42,214 bases of DNA, taken from positions 1 to 42,214 of the forward strand of contig CALLMH010000022.1 of the NCBI GenBank assembly GCA_938007965.1, in the 5' to 3' direction. Below the pieces are notes generated by a model. That model was not told the origin of the DNA, did not search any database, and saw only the letters and a list, made by a program, of their open reading frames with translations. The stretch is from an uncultured Saprospiraceae bacterium (GTDB taxonomy: Bacteria > Bacteroidota > Bacteroidia > Chitinophagales > Saprospiraceae). The position numbers and the translations under genes are program-made. Below are positions 35,356 to 42,214 of the stretch, piece by piece. Position 1 is the stretch's first letter. Every line of letters begins with the position of its first letter.

Positions 35356-37512
35356 ATGAAACAATACGACAGATATCTTATCACTTCTGCCTTACCATAT
35401 GCGAATGGTCCATTACATATTGGCCATCTTGCGGGAGCTTACTTATCTGCAGATATCTATGCTCGTTTTCGTCGTATGATGGGAGAGGATGTGGTTTTCG
35501 TTTGTGGGTCTGATGAGCATGGCGCTGCGATCACTTTGCGTGCTGCCAAGGATGGTATCACTCCGCAAGAAGTAGTGGATAGATATCACGACCTATTCAA
35601 AGAAACATTCGATAGGATAGGGGTGTCATTTGACATATATCATCGGACATCTGCAGAATTGCATCATGAGACTTCTCAAGAATTCTTTACCAATCTATAT
35701 GAAAAAGGAGAATTTGAAGAGATAGAGTCGGAGCAATATTATGATGAAGAGCAAAGTCAGTTTCTTGCAGACAGATATATCACAGGCACCTGTCCGAAAT
35801 GTGGGCACGAAGAAGCTTATGGTGATCAATGTGAGAAGTGTGGATCAACACTCAGCCCTACCGATCTTATAAATCCTAGATCAACAATATCAGGAGCTAC
35901 TCCAGTGATGAAAAAAACGACACATTGGTACCTACCGCTCAATAAGTACGAAGTCTGGCTCAAAGAGTGGATCACCAATGGTGCAAAAGACGGAAAAAAG
36001 CTCCACTATCCCGAAGAATGGAAGAATCATGTACTCGGTCAGTGTAACTCATGGCTCGATGGTGGATTGAACCCTCGATCTATGACCAGAGACCTATCAT
36101 GGGGAGTAGATGTGCCGCATAATATACCCGGCCATGAAGGCAAGAAGCTCTACGTGTGGATGGATGCACCGATAGGATATATCTCCGCTACAAAACAATG
36201 GGCTGCCGATAATAATAAGGAGTGGGAACCGTATTGGAAAGATGAAAATACAGCATTGCTTCATTTTATTGGAAAAGATAATATCGTATTCCACTGTCTG
36301 ATATTTCCATCTATATTAAGCGCACATGGAGATTATATCCTTCCTGTAAATGTACCTGCAAATCAATTCATGAATCTAGAGGGCAACAAATTGTCTACTT
36401 CTAAGAATTGGGCTGTATGGGTGCACGAATACCTTGATGAGCTTCCAGGTAAAGAAGACGAATTGAGATACTGCATGATCAAAAACATGCCGGAATCCAA
36501 GGACAGTGAATTCACTTGGAAGTCCTATCAAGAAGCAAATAATTCTGAGTTGGTAAATAATCTCGCCAACTTCGTCAATCGTGTCGTCGTACTTGTCAAT
36601 AAATACTATGACGGGGTAGTGCCTTCATTTGATGAAAATAAAGATATAGTCGGTGCCTCTGATCCTATGGACGCCGCATATCATGATTCTGAGATATTGG
36701 GACTATTCGATGCTATGGATACAGTCTGTGCACATATCAGAAGTTTCGAATTTCGAAATGCACTCCAAAAATTAATGGAGATATCGTCTAATGGTAACAC
36801 GATATTACAAGCAAACGAGCCGTGGAAATTGCAGAAAACTGACCCAGAAGCGGTAAAAGCTGTTATGAATCTAGCATTACAATATGTAGCAACGCTAAGT
36901 GTGGCGATCAAGCCGTTCTTGCCATTTACTTCCGATAAGATGAGAAGCTTACTTAATCTGCCTATGGCGGATGATCATAGTGGATATTTAGATCTGACCA
37001 ATGATCTAGCGGAAGGAATACACCCTATCGCCGCAGGCCATAAGATAGGAAAGCCAGACCATTTATTTTCTAGAATCGAAGATGCAGTGGTAGAAGCCCA
37101 GATCGCTAAATTGCAAGCGAATGCTAAATCTAATGCCACTACAACAGTAGAAACAGGCGAAGAATCGCACGCCCCTGTAAAGGAAGAAATAGCGTTCGAT
37201 GATTTCATGAAAATGGACATCAGAACAGCAACCATCACAGAAGCTAGCAAGGTAAAAAAAGCCGATAAACTGTTGCAACTAACACTTGACCTAGGATTCG
37301 AAACAAGAACAGTTGTCTCAGGAATTGCAGAACATTATCAACCAGAAGCTATTATCGGACAGCAAGTCTGTCTGCTCGCTAATCTAGCACCTAGAAAAAT
37401 CAGAGGCGTAGAAAGTAAAGGTATGATACTCATGGCCGAAGACTCAAAAGGTAAACTAGTATTTGTAAGTCCAAGCGAGGCAAACTTTGCAAACGGTAGC
37501 GGAATAAGTTAA
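35356..37512 (+). CDS. metG: methionine--tRNA ligase with C-terminal tRNA-binding domain
   Basis: Charges tRNA-Met, including the initiator. The 718-aa protein has the class I motif HIGH in YANGPLHIGHLAGAYL (residues ~15-30), a two-knuckle zinc insert CPKCGHEEAYGDQCEKCGS near 150-168, and the KMSKS equivalent KLSTSKNW near 343-350. The anticodon-binding helical domain follows, then an alanine/threonine-rich linker and a C-terminal EMAPII/Trbp111-like OB domain (FMKMDIRTATITEASKVKKA onward) used for dimerisation and tRNA binding. Its stop codon is the first base triplet touched by a tandem repeat array. Length is typical of the long form. Confidence 0.98.
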   Translation: MKQYDRYLITSALPYANGPLHIGHLAGAYLSADIYARFRRMMGEDVVFVCGSDEHGAAITLRAAKDGITPQEVVDRYHDLFKETFDRIGVSFDIYHRTSAELHHETSQEFFTNLYEKGEFEEIESEQYYDEEQSQFLADRYITGTCPKCGHEEAYGDQCEKCGSTLSPTDLINPRSTISGATPVMKKTTHWYLPLNKYEVWLKEWITNGAKDGKKLHYPEEWKNHVLGQCNSWLDGGLNPRSMTRDLSWGVDVPHNIPGHEGKKLYVWMDAPIGYISATKQWAADNNKEWEPYWKDENTALLHFIGKDNIVFHCLIFPSILSAHGDYILPVNVPANQFMNLEGNKLSTSKNWAVWVHEYLDELPGKEDELRYCMIKNMPESKDSEFTWKSYQEANNSELVNNLANFVNRVVVLVNKYYDGVVPSFDENKDIVGASDPMDAAYHDSEILGLFDAMDTVCAHIRSFEFRNALQKLMEISSNGNTILQANEPWKLQKTDPEAVKAVMNLALQYVATLSVAIKPFLPFTSDKMRSLLNLPMADDHSGYLDLTNDLAEGIHPIAAGHKIGKPDHLFSRIEDAVVEAQIAKLQANAKSNATTTVETGEESHAPVKEEIAFDDFMKMDIRTATITEASKVKKADKLLQLTLDLGFETRTVVSGIAEHYQPEAIIGQQVCLLANLAPRKIRGVESKGMILMAEDSKGKLVFVSPSEANFANGSGIS

Positions 37513-37835
37513 TCAAAGATCGGCTTTTATAGCGAATCCTTAGATTCGCGGGAAAACGATCTCACCCCAAGAGCCAAATCCAAAAACAAAATCAAAGATC
37601 GGCTTTTATAGCGAATCCTTAGATTCGCGGGAAAACGATCTCATTCCAATCGTCAAATCCAGAAACAAAATCAAAGATCGGCTTTTGTAGCGAATCCTTA
37701 GATTCGCGGGAAAACGATCTCAGCCCAATCGTCAAATCCAGAAACAAAATCAAAGATCGGCTTTTGTAGAAAACCCCAAGATTCGCGGGAAAACGACCTG
37801 TGCCCAAACCACAAATCCCCCCCAAAAAACAACCC
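37511..37835 (+). repeat. four tandem copies of a 79-bp hairpin-forming repeat
   Basis: Units begin at 37511, 37590, 37669 and 37748, exactly 79 bp apart. Units 1-3 are nearly identical in the core: AGATCG, a spacer, GCGAATC-CTTA-GATTCGC (a perfect 7-bp stem-loop), a spacer and CGATCT, which pairs with AGATCG as an outer 6-bp stem. The fourth unit has lost the left arm of the inner stem (GAAAACCCCAA) and has CGACCT at the outer arm. The tails diverge more than the cores. The array starts inside the metG stop codon. Confidence 0.95.
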
Positions 37836-38024
37836 CAGCACTGTCGTCGATGGCAAATATGAATGGAGATTGTAGCTTAAAAGGCAATACTCTATATCTG
37901 AAAGCCATGGTTTTAAGTTTCTAATATCCGCAATTAATGAAATATGTTTTTCATCTTCTTAGCTCGTAATTATAGCTTTTTTCACGATATTGTCTTTGAA
38001 GCAATCTAAAAATAAGAGTAATAC
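37836..38024. other. 189-bp remainder of the metG-TPR gap
   Basis: With the repeat array this completes a 512-bp gap. It is AT-rich and should contain the promoter of the TPR/membrane gene, but I see no clean TAnnTTTG; GTCTTTG at about 37993 is a partial match. No ORF or hairpin stands out. Confidence 0.5.
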
Positions 38025-39275
38025 ATGCGAAATCCAATCCTACTGCGAGTAGAATTATTGATAAACCAAGGCAGAATCTCTGATGCGGAGACACAGGTAA
38101 GATCATTCCTTGAAGATGAGCCTACGGATGAGTACGGGAGATACCTGCTTGCATATACATTATACTTTCAAGGGAAAAGTAAAGAAAGTGAACACATTAC
38201 GATCCAATTACAGCAAGATGACCCAGAAAACCCAGCATACCTGGCTCTACTTGCGGAAATAAACTTAAAGGAAAACGAACTAGACGCTGCCGAAGAAAAA
38301 GGAAACATCCTGCTACAAATGGCTCCCAATGAAGTCCAGTTTTATAATCTGATGTCGAGAATAAAGTTTGCTCAGCGGTATTATGACGCTGCATTGAGTT
38401 ATGCCAATAATGCTTTAGGAATAGATCCTGAAAATCTGGAGGCGCTTAATCAGAAAACATTGATTTCCGGTATTCTCGGAGATAAGCAGAGCGCCAAAAA
38501 TACAATACTGGAAGCATTAGAAAAAAATCCTGATGATCCATATACTATAGCAAATCATGCGAATCAACTGCTCAAAGAAGGTAAAGTAAAAGAGTCTCTA
38601 GATAGATTTTCGCAGGCGCTCAATATTAATCCTACTAACGCTCTGGCACGATATGGTATGCAAGAGGCTATGAAATCAAAATTCTGGCTGTACCGATTAT
38701 TTTATAAGTATTTTGATCTGATGGGCAGGCTTACGGCCAATGGCTCATGGGGATTTGTAATAGGAACATACGCACTGTATCAAGGATTAAATTATCTATC
38801 AAGGACCAACGAAGCACTCGCACCCATTGCGACTCCGTTATCCTATGTATTATTGGCATTTTTCGTATTGTCTTGGATTATTAATCCGCTTATGAATCTA
38901 TATCTGATGACCAACAAATACGGCAGACTGCTACTAGAAGATGATCAAAAAAAGATGGCAACATATACTGGTGCTTCCCTAGTGATAGCGCTTGTCGGTT
39001 TTGGCTTATACTTCGCGCTTGGCGGTGACACTTACCTGATGGCAGGCATCTTCTTTGTAGGTATGATGATACCACTCGGTTCATTCTTAGCGCCGTATGA
39101 TAATGCACAAAAGCAAAAATTAACTCTATTTACCATTGTGATATTAGTAATAGGTGTGATAGGTCTATTATTGCAAAACACTTTGCTTCTGACCGTGGGA
39201 TTCATTGCACTATTTGGATATCAGATATATTTGAATTCTATAGCTATAAGTAGTAGCGCCAGGAAAATAAGCTGA
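38025..39275 (+). CDS. TPR protein with C-terminal membrane domain
   Basis: A 416-aa protein. From the N-terminus to about 220 it is made of tetratricopeptide-like helices (LLINQGRISDAETQVRSFLE, EPTDEYGRYLLAYTLYFQGK, AALSYANNALGIDPENLEAL, PDDPYTIANHANQLLKEGKV). About 240-410 holds five or six hydrophobic segments (WGFVIGTYALYQGL, YVLLAFFVLSWIIN, TLFTIVILVIGVIGLLL, TVGFIALFGYQIYL). The TPR part should face the cytoplasm, since no signal peptide precedes it. Such proteins are common in Bacteroidota and of unknown role; it may recruit partners to the membrane. Confidence 0.85.
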   Translation: MRNPILLRVELLINQGRISDAETQVRSFLEDEPTDEYGRYLLAYTLYFQGKSKESEHITIQLQQDDPENPAYLALLAEINLKENELDAAEEKGNILLQMAPNEVQFYNLMSRIKFAQRYYDAALSYANNALGIDPENLEALNQKTLISGILGDKQSAKNTILEALEKNPDDPYTIANHANQLLKEGKVKESLDRFSQALNINPTNALARYGMQEAMKSKFWLYRLFYKYFDLMGRLTANGSWGFVIGTYALYQGLNYLSRTNEALAPIATPLSYVLLAFFVLSWIINPLMNLYLMTNKYGRLLLEDDQKKMATYTGASLVIALVGFGLYFALGGDTYLMAGIFFVGMMIPLGSFLAPYDNAQKQKLTLFTIVILVIGVIGLLLQNTLLLTVGFIALFGYQIYLNSIAISSSARKIS

Positions 39276-39382
39276 CCCAATTTCGAAATCAAAACAAAAT
39301 CTTACTGAATCATGAAGACAAACAATGAGATTCATATATCTGTTATTATATAACTTCATGTTTCTTTAGTACATTAGACGAT

Positions 39383-40825
39383 ATGATTAGATCTATTCTT
39401 GCTATTTGCATTTTATTTATTGGTGGACTGCACGTCCAGCTAGCTGCACAATCTGTGACAGTGAGTAAAGAGATGACCATACGTAATGATGTAGCATATG
39501 ATATAATCGGAATCATCGAAGATAATATCGTACTCTACAGAGACAAAGGTACTGAACGAGTAGTAGAGCTATTCGACAAGAGCATGAAACACCTATTCGA
39601 CAGAGAAATAACTCTCGAACGGAAAAATGCTGACGTATATGCAATCGTGCCACAAGACACTAGCTTCACTATAATATATGGATACCGAGAGAAGCGGAAT
39701 TATTACATGAGGGCTAGAAAATACGATCAGTTTGGTCAGATGATAGATTCGACATTACTCTTAGAAGGAGGTTCAGAATTCAAGTTGGATAATTTTCGAT
39801 TTGAGGTATCAGAAGATAGATCAAAGACGCTATTATTTACCACTCGCAAAAGCGACATGTTTTATACTTATTTGATCGACAATGATAAACTAGAACTCAG
39901 CTGGGAAAAGGAAAGCAAACTGATAGGCCTCAATGTGAGAAAAGACTTTAGAGGTATTTTGGTTTCCAATCAAGGAGAGGCTAATGTATTATTCGAGATT
40001 GATAATTCGAGATATGAGAAAAAATCACATCATCTGACGCTCCTCGGCTTTGATCAAAATGATGGATATTATGAAAATAAATTCACCTTCGATAACAAAC
40101 TGACTGTAGATCTAGAGATGGAATACGACAACCTAAATCGCAGAATTATCCTTGCAGGATTGGTTTCAGAGGATAGTGATTATGACGCTACAGGTTACTT
40201 CCATCTTACAGAAAGTATAGATGCACTAGATGAAGTGACAATGATCGAAGACCAAGATTTTGATGTGAAATTTCTCGAAGAGCTGTATGGTAAAAAACTA
40301 AGTAAAAAGAAAAGGCTTAATAATTTCGTGACGCGCGATATAGTACTTAGAGCTGATGGTGGATTCCTATTATTTGCAGAGATGAATAAAGAATTCTTTC
40401 GAAGGTCAGCCTTCAATGGCGGTGTACGCGGAGGTGGATTCAATGGCGGAGGACGAGGATGGGTAGACATATATAATGAAGATGTGATCGTATTTGCAGT
40501 GAGACCTGACGGCTCAGGACATTGGAAAAAAATTCTCTACAAAAAACAATTTTCTCAGGATGATGGAGGCGTATTTAGCTCCTACTTCTTATTTAAAACA
40601 CCTAGTAGATTGCGGATCATCTATAATGATGAAATCAAAAGAAATAATACCGTCAGTGAATATGTAATGGACCCCTTGGGCAATTTCGAGCGTAACAGCT
40701 TACTGAGTACCGAATACCAAAACCTCAAACTAAGATTCCGTGATGCTGTCCAAGTGGCCTCGAATGTACTTCTCGTGCCCAGTGAGCGTAATTTCAAACT
40801 AAGTTTGGTCAAAATCGAATATTAG
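39383..40825 (+). CDS. exported protein of unknown function with glycine-rich loop
   Basis: A 480-aa protein with a signal peptide (MIRSILAICILFIGGLHVQLAA, cut before QS). The mature part alternates short strands and turns, for example GIIEDNIVLYRDKGTERVVELF and DDGYYENKFTFDN-like pieces, suggesting a beta-propeller or beta-rich periplasmic fold. Near 343-361 is a glycine-rich segment, FNGGVRGGGFNGGGRGW, probably a flexible loop. No enzyme motif is seen and I do not recognise a family. The next gene, a PagL-like protein, starts 90 bp downstream on the same strand and may share its transcript. Confidence 0.75.
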   Translation: MIRSILAICILFIGGLHVQLAAQSVTVSKEMTIRNDVAYDIIGIIEDNIVLYRDKGTERVVELFDKSMKHLFDREITLERKNADVYAIVPQDTSFTIIYGYREKRNYYMRARKYDQFGQMIDSTLLLEGGSEFKLDNFRFEVSEDRSKTLLFTTRKSDMFYTYLIDNDKLELSWEKESKLIGLNVRKDFRGILVSNQGEANVLFEIDNSRYEKKSHHLTLLGFDQNDGYYENKFTFDNKLTVDLEMEYDNLNRRIILAGLVSEDSDYDATGYFHLTESIDALDEVTMIEDQDFDVKFLEELYGKKLSKKKRLNNFVTRDIVLRADGGFLLFAEMNKEFFRRSAFNGGVRGGGFNGGGRGWVDIYNEDVIVFAVRPDGSGHWKKILYKKQFSQDDGGVFSSYFLFKTPSRLRIIYNDEIKRNNTVSEYVMDPLGNFERNSLLSTEYQNLKLRFRDAVQVASNVLLVPSERNFKLSLVKIEY

Positions 40826-40914
40826 ACTGTGATTTTATTCCATTATCGGATCAATAATGGATATTCCAATCAACTCATCAAAGTCAGATTGAAACATTTC
40901 CTTACCTTTCGGTT

Positions 40915-42024
40915 ATGGTAAGAATAGTATGTATCACATGTCTATGTGCAACTTTATGCTCAGCGTCCCTGCTAGCACAGCATGGAATATCAGCCACATA
41001 TGCTCCATCTAAAGTTATAAAGCACAGAGATAACTTACGGTTTGATGTTCCCTCCTTGTCCAATGAATATCGTATTGGCTATACTTACCAAACGAGCGGA
41101 AATCTATCTTGGGAACGATTCTGGAAAAAACCGAAAGTATCGGTAAATGCTATCTATGTCAATTTCGGAAGTGAGGTGTTAGGTCGAGCGTTTGCGATCG
41201 TCCCAGAATTACACTTCTCGTTGAGTAGATACAAGAAGCTATTGATCAATATGCAGTTCGGGACTGGAGTAGCATATCTTACTAAGCCGTTCGACGCTAT
41301 AGATAATCCGAATAATAACGCGATAGGGTCCAATCTCAACAATACTACTTCTCTCAAATTCGGCCTGGAATATCCATGGTCAGATAGATGGACGACCAGC
41401 ATATCTACCGGTATCGTCCACTTCTCCAATGGTCTCAGCTCAAGCCCAAATAGCGGAATCAATATATATGGTACATCACTTAATGTGAATTATAAAATCA
41501 GCTCAAACCGACAAGAAATAGATAAAGCAATAATAGTCCGCAACAGTGAAGCTGACCATCCATATCGCAAATGGATCGTAGATGCTCAGTATCACTATGG
41601 ATTTACCGAACACTCTACAGTCGGAGGACCAAAGTACGGTGTCCATGCCATCTCGCTCGGCGGCGGGTACAGATACAAAGAGTATATGACAGTCTTCGCT
41701 GGGGCAGAATATGAATACAATGATGGAAAATACACGTTCTTCAAACGAAATTTTGAGACAGAAGAAGATTCAAGACGAATGGCCAAACGGTCAATAGTGT
41801 ATATCGAAAATGAATTTCGATATGGGGCTGTCTTTAATCGGCTTAGACTGGGATTCTATGTAGGATGGCCATATGCCAAAACGAAAACAAACTATATTAA
41901 AGTAGTCTCGGGAATATATCTTCCTAGCATCAAAGGATACGGGAAACCATATATCGGCGTAGTCCTCAAAACACATACTGCAATAGCTGATTACTTAGCA
42001 ATAATGGGAGGTATAGCTTTTTAG
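40915..42024 (+). CDS. PagL-like acyloxyacyl/lipid A deacylase-family outer-membrane protein
   Basis: A 369-aa protein with a signal peptide (MVRIVCITCLCATLCSASLL then AQ). It resembles the PagL family of outer-membrane barrels that remove a 3-O-acyl chain from lipid A. The block GTGVAYLTKPFDAIDNPNNN then AIGSNLN, followed by VHFSNGLSSSPNSGINIYG, is typical of Bacteroidota members. H169 and S171 of HFSNG match the catalytic His and Ser, but the position 12 after Ser, Glu in characterised PagL, is N183. It is longer than PagL (about 170 aa). Activity is therefore uncertain. Confidence 0.8.
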   Translation: MVRIVCITCLCATLCSASLLAQHGISATYAPSKVIKHRDNLRFDVPSLSNEYRIGYTYQTSGNLSWERFWKKPKVSVNAIYVNFGSEVLGRAFAIVPELHFSLSRYKKLLINMQFGTGVAYLTKPFDAIDNPNNNAIGSNLNNTTSLKFGLEYPWSDRWTTSISTGIVHFSNGLSSSPNSGINIYGTSLNVNYKISSNRQEIDKAIIVRNSEADHPYRKWIVDAQYHYGFTEHSTVGGPKYGVHAISLGGGYRYKEYMTVFAGAEYEYNDGKYTFFKRNFETEEDSRRMAKRSIVYIENEFRYGAVFNRLRLGFYVGWPYAKTKTNYIKVVSGIYLPSIKGYGKPYIGVVLKTHTAIADYLAIMGGIAF

Positions 42025-42103
42025 AAATTATATATTAGGCCATCAAAAATCACTGAATTGAAAAAAAAGTATCAAAAGTGTAGCATAAGAATTTCAAAAG
42101 TTA

Positions 42104-42120
42104 TAAATTTGCACTCGCTT
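42104..42120 (+). promoter_or_regulatory. promoter of tRNA-Gln with shared tRNA start block
   Basis: TAAATTTG at 42104-42111 matches TAnnTTTG and continues as GCACTCGCTT. The 13 bases TTTGCACTCGCTT are identical to those before tRNA-Val. The -33 element is not clear. Confidence 0.6.
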
Positions 42121-42141
42121 AGCAGAAATGCTTTGATACAT

Positions 42142-42213
42142 TGAGCTATGGTGTAATTGGTAACACAGCAGTTTTTGGTTCTGCCATTCTAGGTTCAAGT
42201 CCTAGTAGCTCAA
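42142..42213 (+). tRNA. tRNA-Gln (anticodon TTG)
   Basis: Cloverleaf with acceptor TGAGCTA/TAGCTCA, D stem GTGT/ACAC, anticodon stem GCAGT/TCTGC around TTTTGGT with anticodon TTG, T arm CTAGG-TTCAAGT-CCTAG and discriminator A at 42213. The window ends one base later, so I cannot see whether other tRNAs follow. Confidence 0.95.
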
Positions 42214-42214
42214 C

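Noticed and set aside
37619-37825. Minus-strand 68-codon ORF within the tandem repeat
   Set aside because: It is produced by the 79-bp repeats being read through in one frame; its peptide repeats itself out of register and has no domain features.
37511-37835. Possible CRISPR array
   Set aside because: The repeated unit and its 'spacers' are both largely conserved from copy to copy, the period includes no unique spacers, and no cas genes are nearby.

Overview
The window is a dense, AT-rich stretch of ordinary chromosome from a member of the Bacteroidota. Three things point there. Several genes belong to families largely confined to that phylum: DUF2851, DUF2480, DUF6702, a DUF4834-like tail, and a TolB-propeller/barrel protein. 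Starts usually lack a Shine-Dalgarno sequence. Several transcription starts show the phylum's -7 element TAnnTTTG, sometimes with a TTG/TTTG about 19 nt upstream. A saprospirian or chitinophagian relative is plausible, but I cannot place it more finely. I see no phage, insertion sequence, integrase or CRISPR array.

Layout. 1-2.8 kb: thrS, then a gap with a promoter-plus-terminator unit that looks like a ~200-nt RNA gene, a pair of palindromic repeats and a 33-codon membrane ORF. 2.8-6.8 kb (minus): yidD overlapping a DUF6702 gene, then a sugar-catabolism-like set (TIM-barrel isomerase, Gfo/Idh/MocA dehydrogenase, HAD phosphatase). 6.9-15 kb: an unknown conserved gene, AI-2E-type permease, hflX, DUF2851, yifB/comM-like ATPase and nadA. 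15.1-20.3 kb (minus): POT peptide transporter and a 1085-aa cell-envelope protein (degenerate peptidase + beta-propeller + barrel). 20.7-29.1 kb: beta-CASP RNase-like hydrolase, cysteine desulfurase, a DUF4834-like small protein with an RluA-type pseudouridine synthase, pcm, an exported barrel protein, a TPR protein, an unknown gene and era.

29.1-34.2 kb (minus) is the most interesting part. Four genes are joined by three successive 4-bp ATGA overlaps: DUF4956 membrane protein, exported CYTH/tunnel-fold protein with a C-terminal membrane anchor, membrane-anchored CotH-kinase/beta-helix protein, and a cytoplasmic VTC-type polyphosphate polymerase domain. The arrangement suggests one system linking polyphosphate or nucleotide chemistry inside the cell to phosphorylation or polymer handling outside the inner membrane. 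Its function cannot be read from sequence alone.

34.2-42.2 kb: DUF2480, tRNA-Val(TAC), metG with a ~200-nt leader holding a small ORF and a palindrome, a four-copy 79-bp tandem repeat whose units encode a nested hairpin, a TPR/membrane protein, an exported unknown protein, a PagL-like outer-membrane protein in which the catalytic glutamate position is Asn, and tRNA-Gln(TTG) at the window edge. Both tRNAs share an identical 13-base block from the -7 element into the transcript start. Much of the window is housekeeping: translation (thrS, metG, tRNAs, era, hflX, RluA), cofactor/Fe-S supply (nadA, cysteine desulfurase), and envelope upkeep (yidD, barrels, transporters).
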